Source of the DNA: Stomorhina lunata
Taxonomy: Eukaryota > Arthropoda > Insecta > Diptera > Rhiniidae
Assembly (NCBI GenBank): GCA_933228675.1
Contig: OW121741.1
Coordinates: 77,117,887-77,181,886 of the forward strand
Direction: 5' to 3'
Length of the DNA stretch: 64,000 nt
Part shown: positions 45,451 to 57,909 of the stretch, piece by piece
Position numbering within the stretch: the stretch's first letter is position 1
How the letters are laid out: the number at the start of each line of letters is the position of its first letter
The notes under the pieces: generated by a model
Databases searched by the model: none
What the model was told of the DNA's origin: nothing
What the model saw: the letters and a program-made list of their open reading frames with translations, nothing else
Translations under genes and position numbers: made by a program

Positions 45451-46916
45451 ACAACGGTTACCCTTTTTACCGTATAGATCGATAATGAAGGGACTTCTGG
45501 AAATTTTGTCGTAAAGGGGGTAAAAAGGGGAAAGCATCAAAATCGTTATATCTCCTAAATTAATAGGTATAGAAACGAAATTACGTTTTGAACAGCTATG
45601 AAAATAAGCGGACAGGTGTTTGGTCCTTTTTGGAAACTATCCCCGATCGGGGGTAAAAGAGGGTGTAAATATTTGTTTTGTTACCTTTTTTAACCCACTT
45701 CTATCTTTTGAACCACAAAATATAGAAAGGAACTCTGTAATCAATAGATGTAAAAAACAAGTAAGAAAGCGCTATAGTCGGTCTAGCCCGACCATACGAT
45801 ACCCTTCCCCACTAAGGTCAAAGGTGTTATTTTTCCTGTATAAAGACAAATATTTGCTAAATTTTGCCATCATACAAACATTTTCTTAAAACTTATATAT
45901 TTAAGCTGTTTCCGTCATTTGGACTTATATGAGAGCTAGGGTCAAATGTAGTCCGATTATCTCGAAATTTGGCAAATTGATTACAGTTGTTACGAAAATT
46001 ATGTATGCAAAAATAACTCAAAATGTACATTATCTTTAGATTTACGAGCGTTTTAGTGATTTTTTGTCTCATTTAGTGCGTTTTTAAAGAAGAGTTTGTA
46101 TGGGAGCTATGGTCAAATGGTACAGTGATTTATGTTTACATAAGCAGTATTTGTTTTAAATTTCATGAAAAAATATTGATATTTGTGGCCAATATATCAA
46201 TTCCGGGAAGTGGGACCTATGGGAGGTACCATAAATAATGGACCGATTTTGGCTAATTTCAATAGCCATGGTCCCATTATCAAAAAAATGATCAGTGCCA
46301 AATTTCATAAAATTATCTGTAGAATTGCTACCTGTAGTTTGATTACAAAGTTTACATGGGGGTCCAGCCAGTCAGACGGACGGACGGACATCGCTAAATC
46401 GACTCAGAAAGTGATTCTAAGCCTATTGGTATACTAAAAGGTGGATCTAAGACAAATATTTCTATGCGTTACATACATCAGCACAAACTTATAATACCCT
46501 TTCCACCTATGGTGGTGAAGGGTATAAATATTGAACACATATTTAGTACCTTTTTGATTTTGGACTGCAAAATGGGTAAAAAAGATAACTAAACATGTTA
46601 TAAATTAACATAAATAGAAACAAAGCGTTAACTGCGTTTTTATAAGATGTACCGAGTTTAACTAGTACTAAAGAAGTACCAATTATGCATGGAACTTTTT
46701 GAAATAAGGGGCTAAAAAGGAGAAAATATGGTAACGTTATAACATTTAAAGTAATAGGTATGGAAATAATGAACAAATGTGAGTACGAGTAATTGGTACT
46801 TTTTGAAAAAATGGCCAAGTAGAACCAAAATGAAATGAAAATGAACTTAGAAACAAAAAGCGTATCGCAATCGATAAAGAAAATTAAACTCCAACAAGGT
46901 TTGGTCAACCAGGTAC
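45451..46916 (+). mobile_element. Old Helitron C relative with a nested HINE
   Basis: Left part 45451-45756 and right part 46527-46916 read as one family C element, ending GGTTTGGTCAACCAGGTAC before T. The 5' TC end and the minisatellite are missing and divergence is higher, so this is an older copy. The HINE at 45757-46526 interrupts it. Confidence 0.75.
45757..46526 (-). mobile_element. HINE family A, complete, in a known empty site
   Basis: From ACAAGTAAGAAAGCGC to GGTGGTGAAGGGTATA. The host reads caatagatgtaaaa before it and aatattgaac after it. Intact Helitron copy 1 reads caatagatgtgaaagaaata at the same place. The join shows no target duplication, as expected for Helentron-type insertion between T and T. 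Confidence 0.9.
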
Positions 46917-47633
46917 TACTGGATTATGTATCGCAATAATATGAAAAATATTGTCGGTGTCATGTAAAAAAGTCCTAAGTGACATATTTGTATTTCTGAG
47001 TTATTGACGATTTAACGACATCAGGAAAAATCTTTAATAGTTTTGATTTGAAAATTGATATTAGAATAAAATATGTATTAAAATGTATTAGCTTTAAAAT
47101 AAATGCAAAAAATTAGCCCAATTTAAATTATTAAAAATTTTGTATATAAAAAATGAAATGCATCATGGACATAGACTTTTTTGCACTAAAAAATATTCCA
47201 AATTATAAAAAGGTTCAGGTTGTACCGATTCCGATTTATTAAATACATCAAATTCTGGTGCCTTATTTCTGACGGTTTTGCATGCCTTCAAGCTTTGGTA
47301 CTAGTGATTGAACTCGTCTGGTATTGCTCCTAACATACAAAGGCTAAGTAGGTCTTTTATTTTCGATACTTATAGGAAAAATACTTTTATACCTTTTCAA
47401 TACTAACTTAAGTTACAAGAACACTTATAAAAGACATGGGATTCTTTTTTTACAAAGCATAAAATGTGACTTTTGGAAAACTTCTGCATCATTAACTCCA
47501 TTTCGCAAAAAAGTGGACATAGGACTCTTTTTGAAAAATACCGACGATATATCAATGTCAAATTTCGGAAAAAACAAACAAATTAGTTGCAGCAAAAAAA
47601 AAACGTGTCTCATGAAAGTAGCTTGAAGATTGT
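46917..47633. other. Anonymous AT-rich stretch
   Basis: No gene or repeat structure is recognised. Confidence 0.35.
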
Positions 47634-47836
47634 TATACCCTCCACCACCATAGGTGTAAAGAGTATTACAAGTTTCTGCTGAAATATTGATCTTTAACCC
47701 ACCTTCAAGTATACCAATAGACTTTGAATCACTTTCCGAGTCGATTTAACGATGTCAGTCCTGGCTGGACCCCCACGTAAACTTTGTTATCAAAGTATAG
47801 TTCAGAATTCTAAAGATAATGTGATGAAATTTGGAA
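47634..47836 (+). mobile_element. HINE family A, 5' fragment
   Basis: TATACCCTCCACCACCATAGG through gagtcgatttaacgatg to gatgaaatttgg, then directly into the palindromic element D. Confidence 0.8.
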
Positions 47837-47840
47837 ATTT

Positions 47841-49166
47841 AGTCGGCAGAGTTGCCATTTTTTTTATACTTTTAACTAAAGTGGATAGTTTTTTCAATGT
47901 GTAGTTTTAACGTTTTAAAAAGAAAAAGATTTATTTTTTTAAATATTTTTATAAAACATATTTTTTTCTATATTTCTCTATTTTTTTTTATCAAAAATCT
48001 TTTTATATTTTTTTATTAAAAATTTTTTTACCAAAAATTTTTCTAGAGAAAAATTTTTTATCAAAAATTTTTCCATAAAACAATTTTTTATCAAAAATTT
48101 TTCTATAGGAAATTTTTGTATCAAAAATTGTTCTATACAAAATTTTCAGCTGTTAATGCTAATATACACTTTTTGCTACCTTAAGTGGATCATAATCACG
48201 GGTCGGCGCAAAGAGAACAGAACAAAAAATAGTCGGCAGAGTTGCCGTTTTTTTATACTTTTAACTAAAATGGATATTTTTTTCAATGTGTAGTTTTAAC
48301 GTTTTAAAAAGAAAAAGATTTCTTTTTTTAAATATTTTTATAAAACATTTTTTTTCTATACATATTTCTATATTTTTTTTTATCAAAAACCTTTTTATAT
48401 TTTTTTTTATTAAACATTTTTTTATCAAAAATTTTTTATCAAAAATTTTTCTATCAAAAACTTTTCTATAGAAACATTTTTTCCATAAAACAATTTTTTA
48501 TCAAAAATTTTCCATAGAAAATTTTTTTATCAAAAATTTTCCATAGAAAATTTTTTTATCAAAAATTTTCCATAGAAAATTTTTTTATCAAAAATTTTCC
48601 ATAGAAAATTTTTTTATCAAAAATTATTTCTTTATCAAAAATTTTTCTATAGAAAAATTTTTGATAAAAAAATTTTCTATGGAAAATTTTTGATAAAAAA
48701 ATTTTCTATGGAAAATTTTTGATAAAAAAATTTTCTATGGAAAATTTTTGATAAAAAAATTTTCTATGGAAAATTTTTGATAAAAAAATTTTCTATGGAA
48801 AATTTTTGATAAAAAATTGTTTTATGGAAAAAATGTTTCTATAGAAAAGTTTTTGATAGAAAAATTTTTGATAAAAAAAATTTTAATAAAAAAAATATAA
48901 AAAGATTTTTGATAAAAAAAATATAGAAATATGTATAGAAAAAAATATGTTTTATAAAAATATTTAAAAAAAGAAATCTTTTTCTTTTTAAAACGTTAAA
49001 ACTACACATTGAAAAAAATATCCATTTTAGTTAAAAGTATAAAAAAAACGGCAACTCTGCCGACTATTTTTTGTTCTGTTCTCTTTGCGCCGACCCGTGA
49101 TTATGATCCACTTAAGGTAGCAAAAAGTGTATCATTAGCATTAACAGCTGAAAATTTTGTATAGAA
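47841..49166. repeat. Element D: direct copy plus 1.04-kb palindrome
   Basis: A unit starting AGTCGGCAGAGTTGCC occurs at about 47850 and again at 48229 (direct), and as its reverse complement ending near 49066. From 48131 to 49166 the sequence is a near-perfect palindrome centred on CTATAG at 48647-48652. The arms are about 518 bp and differ in length by only 2 bp. They hold the unique block gcgccgaccc...gatcca (about 48185-48215 and 49085-49115) and many tttttatcaaaaattttcca-type units. No open frame. Confidence 0.9.
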
Positions 49167-51129
49167 AATTTTTTTATCAAAAATGTTTTTTTTGTTTTAT
49201 TTTTTTCTAAATTTTTTTTTTGTTATCAAAAATGTTTCTATATTTTTTTATTAAAAATTTTTCTATAAAAAATTTTTTTATCAAAAATTTTTCTATCAAA
49301 AATTTTTCTACAGAAAATTTTTTTATCAAAAATTTTTCTATGGAAAAAATTTTTCCATAAAACGGTTTTTTATCAAAAATTTTTCTATAGAAAATTTTTT
49401 TATCAAAAATTTTTCTAAAAATATTTTTATCAAAAATTTTTCTATAGAAAATTTTTTTTATCGAAAAATTTTATATAAAATATTGTTTTCATCGAACAAT
49501 TTTCCAAAGAAAAATATCTTTATTTTAAACTTTTCTATAACAAAATTTTTGGATCGAGAATTTCTAAAAAATATAAAAATCTAAAATTGTTTAATATTAG
49601 AATTTATTTTTGTTTTAAAAAATATTCCCAATATAAACAAACTTATTCCCAAGGTTTACGAAAGTAATAGTGTCGTGGCAATAATGTTCGAGATTATATT
49701 ATTTTGTTCTCTCGATCCATGTGTTTTGTTGCTATAAATTGTATTTTGATTTGTTTCTTTCCTATTTTGTTTTTTTCTTTTCTTTCTTTCCTATTTGGTT
49801 TTTTCTTTTCTTTAACAAAGCGGCTCCAACCAACTCTGTTAACATCCAAATTCCAACTGAATTATTTTAATACTCATTTTCACGAGTTTTATTAATGATC
49901 GTGGTATTTACGAAATTTAAAAAAAAATCATCGGCTACTGGTGGTATGGGCTCCTTACTCCTAATTATAATGTATAATGTCTGGTAATTTTTTACCAAAT
50001 TTAAAATATTTTTATGAAAAGCGAAACATATATCCGCGTTCTGGACGTAAGAAAAACCTACCTTTAAAGGGTATTAAAAGTATTAAAAGAATGCATTCCT
50101 TTACATCACCTGTGTCCTTAGCTAGTTTTTGTTATTTAGTATTTTATTTATTTTTTACCTTTTTTTTTTACTACTAATTTATTGTATTTCTATACAATGT
50201 TTGTGTATTAGTAAATAATTATTATTGTATTAGTAGACATTTGTGTGCAAGTGTAAGTTTTCGTTTGTATTTTTATTTTTCCATTCTATACAAGCCATCC
50301 GTCTGTCCGTCCATCAGTCCAGTCACCAGTTGTTCTCTTTCATTACGTTTCTTTCGTTTGTGGGTTTTTGATAGTTTTTTTTTCTAGTTCTAGTATTTGG
50401 CAATCAGTCACTTGGTCATTTGAACCAAAAAAGTAAAAAATTAAACACATTCACTCGAAGCATGCAATGGCGGTTAGGTCTGTCCATCCGTTTCGTTCTT
50501 TTGTCTTGATGTCAGTTAGCCCTTCAATTATTTAAGGTTAGACACTCGACGTTCATTTATTTAGTTTCTGTTTTTTTTTTGGTTGCTTGTAAAACTGACT
50601 GACAGCAACAATAATTTATCTTTTTTTATTATTATCGTTGTTGTTCCTAAAAGTTGTTATAGCATTTTGACCGGTGTAGAACAAACATTGTTCCATCTGA
50701 CAAGTTTATACAGTTTGTTAAGATGTTTTAACATTTTTTTAAATGGATTATAAAAATTGATTTTTATTGTTTAGTTTCGCGTTCTTTTACGTTTTATTTC
50801 TTTATTTTTATATTTTGCTAATATGCTAAAAAAAACAGATTAAAGAAATTGCGGAAAAAAATGAGCACACACGGAATAGGTTCAGTGTTAATAATAGCTC
50901 TGTTCATTGATTGTTACCCAATAAAAATTAAAATTGACAAAATTGCTCTTCTAAATGCTCAAAGATAACAATTGAACGCCCAATTCCTAATCAAAAAAAC
51001 TCTTACTAGAATATGGAATTATTTAAGTTTTGAAAATTATATGTCCCAAATTCGTTAGAAATTTAAGGCCGGTATCGCTCTTGTTTTTTCAATGATTCAG
51101 CTTAACACATAAGATCCCTTCCCATTTTT
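49167..51129. other. Decayed A/T repeat, then anonymous sequence
   Basis: 49167-49560 continues the ttttttatcaaaaatttttc pattern of element D in worn form. 49561-51129 looks like ordinary AT-rich intron or intergenic DNA. A 66-residue frame at 49977-50177 is unsupported. Confidence 0.45.
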
Positions 51130-51756
51130 GTACCATTCTCTACCGCTACCGACTGACTGAACAATTCATCATCGTCCAGCAAAACCGGCAAAAGCTAGAG
51201 AGCTGAAATTTAAACAGCGATACCATTACCGACATCAAGAATTCACTAGAAGGGATTTTTGGACCGTTAAGGGGGAAAAGTAAGTAAAACATTTTTTGGT
51301 ACTTTTTTGAACCCATATGTATTTTTTGAATCAATAAACCTAAAGACTTTTTCGGTTTAAGGGGTAAAAGGGTAAAAACGGAAACAAATTATTCGATTAA
51401 GAATTATGTTTTTAATCGTTTCATATAGAAAAAAATATGTTTTTGACGCATTTTCGTTTTATGTGTAAAACAGGGAAAAAGGGGAGAAATTTAGTAGATA
51501 ATGACATATCTCCGAAGTTTCAATTAAGTTTGGATTATCCTCGAAAATAAGGGGCATACGGTCAGTACTGTTTCGATAATGGCCCATTTCTTTTGAATCA
51601 ATTGAAGTAGAAACAATATTCTTACCCCAATCGATAAATATTAAAAAACGAAAATAACTCGAGTTTTGGATTAAAAGGGTAAAACCGGCTGAAAATGATT
51701 AGGTTAGGAATTTAGTTTTTATCTTTACATTTCCTTTGAACCAATAAAGCTAAATA

Positions 51757-53230
51757 GTACCTGGTAGACCGAGACTTGCTCGGAGCTTTATGATAAGCAT
51801 TTTGAGGAAAATTTTAAAGTTTTTATATATTTTATATTATAAAGTGCTAAAATAAATTTAGAGGAAAGACATTGTAGAAATATTCAGTTAATTTTGAATT
51901 ATTTGATTTATTTTGTCCGACCAACACATAGTTTGCATAGTTTACAGTTTAACTCATTTTGAATAATTTTGGAAATTATTCATATCAACAGAAACCTCTG
52001 TCGACTCATGCGCAACAACTTTGCTAAAGATTATAGTCTGATCAAATGCACAGTTTACGATTTAATTCATTTTGAATAGTTTTCTGTGGCGCCACCTGTC
52101 GGACTTTGCTTATTCCAATTCATAAACCTTCTTCGGCTTATCCGTAACAACTTTGCTGAAGATTATAGCATGATTAAATGTACAGCATACGATTAAATTG
52201 ACTTTGAGTAAATTTCAGTAGCGCCACCTATCGAAATTTCTTCATACCAACTAAGAAACCTTCGTCGGGTCATGTGCAACAACTTTGCTAAAGATTATAG
52301 CATGATTAGATGTACAGATTACGATTAAATTGACTTTAAGTAAGTTTGTGTAGCGCCACCTGTCGGAAATTATTCATACCAACTAAAAAGCCTTCGTCGG
52401 CTCATGCGCTACAACTTTGCTAAAGATCATAGCATGATCAAATATACAGTTTACGATTTAATTAATTTTTGGTAATTTTCAGTGGCGCCATCTGTCGGAA
52501 ATTAGTCTTATCAACTTTAAAACCTTCGCCGGCTTATTCGCAACATCTTCGCTAAAGAGCATAACATGATCAAATTCACAGTTTACTATTCTATAAAGAA
52601 CATACATACAGACAAACATTCATTTGTTTAAAATAATACTAATTTTTCCCCCTTTTTATTCCCTAATTTCTAAAAGTTCCATATGCATATTTGGTACTTT
52701 TTTGGTGCCAATTGAATTCGGTACACTTTATTAAAACGCAGTTAACATAATGTATAATGTTCCTATTCATATTACTTTGGAGATGTTAAGTTATAATTTT
52801 ATCCCTTTTTTACCCATTTCGGCTCCAAAATCAAAAAAGTACCAAATACGTGTTTCATGTTTCGTTTACATCTATTGATTGCAGTACAAAGTTTATTTCT
52901 GTATTCTTTAGTTTAAAATATAAGAGTGGGTTAAAAAGGTGACAAAAAAAACAATTTTCACCCTTTTTTACCCCCCTATCGGACATAGTTTCAAAAAAGT
53001 ACCAAACACCTGTCCGCTTATTTTCAAAGCTGTTTAAAACGTAATTTTAATTTTGTTTCTATACCTATTGCTTTAGGAGACATAGCGTTTTCGATTTTTC
53101 CCCTTTTTACCCGTTTTTACCCTCTTAGAGGTAAAAGTTCCAAAAGTCCCTTCTTCTTCGACCTATACATCAAAAAAGATACCCACTGTCCAAATTTTAT
53201 CAAAATCGTTAGAGCCGTTTTCGAGATAGC

Positions 53231-53271
<41 letters not shown>

Positions 53272-53300
53272 TATTGCTCGTTTAAGAATAAAAGATAAGA
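51757..53300 (-). mobile_element. Non-autonomous Helitron, family C, copy 5
   Basis: GTACCTGGTAGACCGAGACT on the plus strand after A, and ATAAAAGATAAGA before T at the far end. About 1544 bp, four 132-bp units, about 97 percent like copies 3 and 4. The host reads gctaaata | taaataaa across the gap. Confidence 0.85.
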
Positions 53301-53377
53301 TAAATAAAATTTGTAGAGAAGTTGATTGACATACATTACATCACCTCAAAAAGGGATAGAAACAAAATTAAAATTTA

Positions 53378-54106
53378 ACAAGTAAGAAGATGCTATAGTC
53401 GGTCAAGCCCGACAATACGATACCCTCACCACTAAAGTCAAAGTTGTACTTTTTCATGTATAAAACAAATATTTTCTAAATTTTGTCAAAATATGAACAT
53501 TTTCTTAAGGCTTATAAATTTAAGCTGTTTTCGTCATTTATACTTATATGGGGACTAGGGTCAAATGTGGACCGATCATCTTGAAACTAAGCAAATTGAT
53601 TATAGTTTTTACAAGAATTATATGTGCAAATTTTAAAATTGTCATAATTTTAAGCTTTATGAGCTTTTTAGTGATTTTTGTCTGATTTAGTGCGTTTTTA
53701 AAGAAGAGTTTGTACGGGAGCTATTGTCAAATGTAGACCGATTTTACCGAAATTTGGTACTGTGATTTTAGTTTATATATGCAGTATTTGTTTTAAATTT
53801 CATGAAAAAATATTGATATTTGTGGCCAATATATCAATTCCGGGAAGTGGGGCCTATGGGAGGTACCATAAATAATGGACCGATTTTGACGAATTTCAAT
53901 AGCCATAGTCCTATTATCAAAAAAATGATCTGTGCCAAATTTCATTAAATTATCTTTAGAACTGCGACCTGTAGTTTGATTACAAGGTTTACATGGGGTC
54001 CAGCCAGCCAGACGGACGGACATTGCTAAATCGACTCAGAAAGTGATTCTAAACCTATTGGTATACTAAAAGGTGGGTCTAAGACAAATATTTCTATGTG
54101 TTACAT
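53378..54106 (-). mobile_element. HINE family A, 5' tip lost
   Basis: ACAAGTAAGAAGATGC with the GTCGG hairpin through to aatatttctatgtgttac. It is in the family C-like host, about 77 bp after Helitron copy 5. Confidence 0.85.
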
Positions 54107-54360
54107 AGAAATATGTATAAAAAGCTATAAACAAATGTTTGGTACTTTTTTGATCCAATTATATCTTTTGAATTGATAAACATTTAAAAAACAAACACCT
54201 CTTAGTACTTTTCCAATCTGTGGGTTATAACTCTGATACTATTGATCCGATTGAAACGCAATATATAGACGAATCAAAGGCTATGTAAATCTTAATTTTT
54301 CTGATTTTATTTGAATAAAATCCGATTATTAGTTTCTGAGTTATCATTAATTGCAATTTT

Positions 54361-55822
54361 ACAAAAAAAAAAAAAATATAAAAAAACCTATCCATAGAAT
54401 TTAAAATTTTTCCATTTTTGTTTTAAGGTAGCCATGATACATCAAATGTATATAGTGGTTACTAAAGCATATTTTTTCTGTTGCCCTGTGTAATTATTAA
54501 CAATTATTAAAAGTTTTTAGTTACTGAACAAACCTTATGTGAAAATCTTTGATTATCACGTACTCGTAAAAGTAAAATGTATTTGAAAAAAAAATTTACA
54601 ACATAACAGTTTTCAAATTGATTTTACACGAGTAAATGTATGAACTCACTTGTGTGTAAAATGTAACAAGTTGTTAAAAATGTTGTTAGTATAGAGGTCA
54701 AGAACAAATACAGGACATTTTAACAATTAATAATTGTTTATTGTAACTTTGAATGGGTTAGGTTAGGTAAGTGTGTTAGTCTTGTAACAAGACGCAATTA
54801 AACTGTTCATTGTGATTCGTCAAAAACTAGCAAAAAGCTTGTTATAATCTGCCTTAATTAAACTAATCGGTTTACTTAAGAAGTCGACCAAGTTCTATAG
54901 TCGCCAGATCTCTTAGGCCATTAAATATTTTCTTGACTCCTCCTCGTCCCTCTAGATTCCACAAAAGACACTTTTCATAATATTTAGTCTAATTTTTCCA
55001 TCTGATAGTGCTATGTCACTACGGACGCAAGAATAGCTTTGTTAATTGTTAAAGGCATAAATAAAGAATAAATATAATCTCTAACAGCCAAATTCATAAT
55101 CAAAAGTTGTGCAGTGTCTATGTAGCTTATCCACTAGTTATGTTTAAGTTAATTCATAATATTATTTTAAACAGTGTCTAAGAAAAACCTGCAGCGTTGT
55201 TTTTACAAAAAAAAACTACTTAAAAAATCAACTCTGACATTGTTTATATATTTTTTTTGTGGAATTTCATTTGAAAAAAAAAAAATTGTTTGTTGCGCCT
55301 TCAAATAAATTATTTTAAAAAATATAAGTGAAAAATGGACAAAAGATTTCTAAACGTGCTTTAAACTCGGATCAAGAAGAAAAGGTAAAAATTGCTGTGT
55401 TACTTTGTGTATTTTAATAAAATTTACATAAATTATTCATTTTGTCTCAACTGGTAATAAATAAATAAACAGCTGTTTCACGGTTGTATTAGCAGAGTTA
55501 GGCACTGTTTATGCAGTGTATAAATATAAGATAACCATAGACTAATAAATGTATATTGAATAAAACTGTAGATAGACACTACATAATTTTTGATTCTGAA
55601 TTTGGCTGTCAATTTTTAATATAGGTTACAATCTTAATAAATCATGAGTTCTACTGTTTCCTAGTATGTCTTTGAGTCATCTCAGAAAGATGTTGAAGCT
55701 ACCCACAGGCGATATGTTTTTACATCTGACTTCCCAAAATTAAAAGTCATTTGTAATTGTGAATGTTTGTCAAAATAGTTTTTTTTTGCAGAATATTAGA
55801 CATAGCATATGTTTATTTGATA
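54361..55822. other. Anonymous AT-rich stretch
   Basis: No gene, RNA or repeat is recognised. Composition is typical of fly intergenic DNA. Confidence 0.35.
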
Positions 55823-55894
55823 CCAACCTTTTAGTGTACCAATAGGCTTAGAATCACTTTCTGAGTCGATTAGTTCTAAAGTTCGAATAATTAA

Positions 55895-56352
55895 TTTTTC
55901 TATAGAAAAATTTTTATAATGAAAATTTTTCTATAGAAAAATTTTTATAAAAGTCATTTATAATGAAAATTTTTCTATAGAAAAATTTTTATAATGAAAA
56001 TTTTTCTATAGAAAAAATTTTATAATGAAAATTTTTCTATAGAAAAATTTTTATAATGAAAATTTTTCTATAGAAAAATTTTTATAATGAAAATTTTTCT
56101 ATAGAAAAATTTTTATAATGAAAATTTTTCTATAGAAAAATTTTTATAATGAAAATTTTTCTATAGAAAAATTTTTATAATGAAAATTTTTCTATAGAAA
56201 AATTTTTATAATGAAAATTTTTCTATAGAAAAATTTTTATAATGAAAATTTTTCTATAGAAAAATTTTTATAATGAAAAATTTTCTATAGAAAAATTTTT
56301 ATAATGAAAATTTTTCTATAGAAAAATTTTTATAATGAAAAGTTTTCTCTAG
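55895..56352 (+). repeat. 31-bp tandem satellite, array 3
   Basis: About 14 units of GAAAAATTTTTATAATGAAA and ATTTTTCTATA, 31 bp, nearly identical apart from one odd unit at 55940-55975. It shares the TTTTTCTATAGAAAAA core and the period with arrays 1 and 2. Confidence 0.95.
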
Positions 56353-56723
56353 AAAAATTTTTTCGAAAAGTTGTGTCAGTCACCCCCTAGGATCAAAGAT
56401 AATGTTAAAACAATTCTATTTTTTTTTTACCACGCCTACAAATACCGCCCTTTTAGTATTTTGTTCACTGTGTCGCCATTTAGAAGTTGACGTGGTAGTA
56501 AAAAACTATCAAAGTGAGAAATGTAGCCTTTATACAGCCGTGAACACCGATATATAAAGTGTTATGATCGGACTAAAGATGGCGACACAATTAACAAAAT
56601 ACATAAAGGGCGGTATATGTAGGCGTGGTAAAAAACTAAAAAAAAAATTTTTTAGAATTATTTTTACATAATCTTTAATCCTAGGGTGTGACTGACTCAA
56701 CTTTTTTTTTTCGAACCACTCTA
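56353..56723. mobile_element. hAT foldback MITE, copy 2, left end altered
   Basis: Matches the element at 27226: gtcagtcaccccctagg, accacgcctacaaataccgc, then the inverted halves and CGAACCACTCTA at 56712-56723. The normal left end is replaced by the array. A TTCGAA near 55883 might be its displaced tip. No target duplication can be seen. Confidence 0.75.
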
Positions 56724-57342
56724 CTGGACCCCCATGTAAACCTTGTAAACAAACTGCAGGTCGTAATTCTAAAGATAATTTGATGAAATTTAGTACAGTT
56801 CATTTTTTGCATAATGGGCTATTGAAATTCGTCAAAATCGGTCCATTATTTATGGTACCTCCTATAGGTCCCACTTCCCGGAATTGATATATTGGCCACA
56901 AATATCAATATTTTTTCATGAAATTTAAATTAAATACTACTTATGTAAACTAAAATCACTGTACCAAATTTCTGTAAAATCGGTCCACATTTGACCATAG
57001 CTCCCATACAATTTTTTTTTTTTAAACGCACTAAATGAGACAAAAATCACTAAAACGCTAGTAAATCTAAAGATAATGAGAGTTTTAAGTTAATTTTTTG
57101 CATACATAATACAACTGTAATCAATTTGCCAAATTTCGAGACAATCGGTCCACATTTGACTCTAGCTCTCATTTAAGTCCAAATGACAGAAACAGCTTAA
57201 AGATATAAGTTTTGAAAAAATGTTTGTATGATGGCAAAATTTAGCAAATATTTGTCGTTATACAGGAAAAATAACACTTTTGATCTTGGTGGTGAAGGGT
57301 ATTGTATGGTCGGCTTGACCGATTATAGCACTTTCTTACTGG

Positions 57343-57782
57343 TTTTTTTTTTCTAATATAGATATGCATTTTTTCTTTTTCTTTGGAGTACAAATAGATA
57401 ATCTATACTTTATTACAAAGGCTATCTTGTCCAATCATAAGATTTAAATGTCTCTGAACATACATTAGATACCATAATACATCTTTTTCGGATTGATTGT
57501 GCTTATATCGTTCTCTCTCATACACTGACGTCTCTTTATAGACGCCAGTGTTGCCTTTTATTCTCTTTATGAGATCAAAAGTAATACAGGTCATATTATA
57601 TTTGCATTTATTTACTATTTTCGAAATTGGTAGTAAATTTTTTGCATAAACTTAATAACCTTGAGTTTTGTTTTTATAAAAAAAAGTGTCTGGTAAGTTT
57701 GGTATAATAAAATTTACAAAATACTTAAAAACTTTAGCGAATAGTTTTGTATTATTTCTATAGAACATTTATTTAACAACAA
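57343..57782. other. Anonymous stretch
   Basis: Includes a short inverted repeat near 57525-57550 (actgacgtctctttatagac / gacgccagtg). No gene is recognised. Confidence 0.4.
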
Positions 57783-57909
57783 CCCAGCAAAACTTTGGTA
57801 ATGGCAAGTACTCCGATAACTGGTTACCTTGTAACGACTACAACATATCATCCGAATAAATAATAAGTTATTACAGAAGTACTTATTTGTAATTAAGATG
57901 GTAATTTAA

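Larger units (their letters stand above)
51130..54360 (+). mobile_element. Diverged family C-like host element, twice interrupted
   Basis: Fragments 51130-51756, 53301-53377 and 54107-54360 share the family C style (ggtacttttttgaaccca, gggtaaaaacgg, 'gggacttttgg'-like). Between them sit a young Helitron C and a HINE A. No ends could be fixed. It may be a related older subfamily. Confidence 0.5.
55823..57342 (+). mobile_element. HINE family A, split at its GTCC run
   Basis: 55823-55873 covers 'ccttttagtgtacc...gagtcgatta'. It resumes at 56724 with ctggacccccatgtaaacc and runs to CTTTCTTACTGG. The missing piece is the GTCCGTCCGTCTGGCTGG run. In its place are a 31-bp satellite and a hAT foldback. 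Confidence 0.8.

Noticed and set aside
49977..50177. 66-residue frame with a donor-like GTAAGAAA
   Set aside because: No supporting acceptor, family or in-frame partner exon; the C-terminal half is Phe/Tyr-rich chance sequence.
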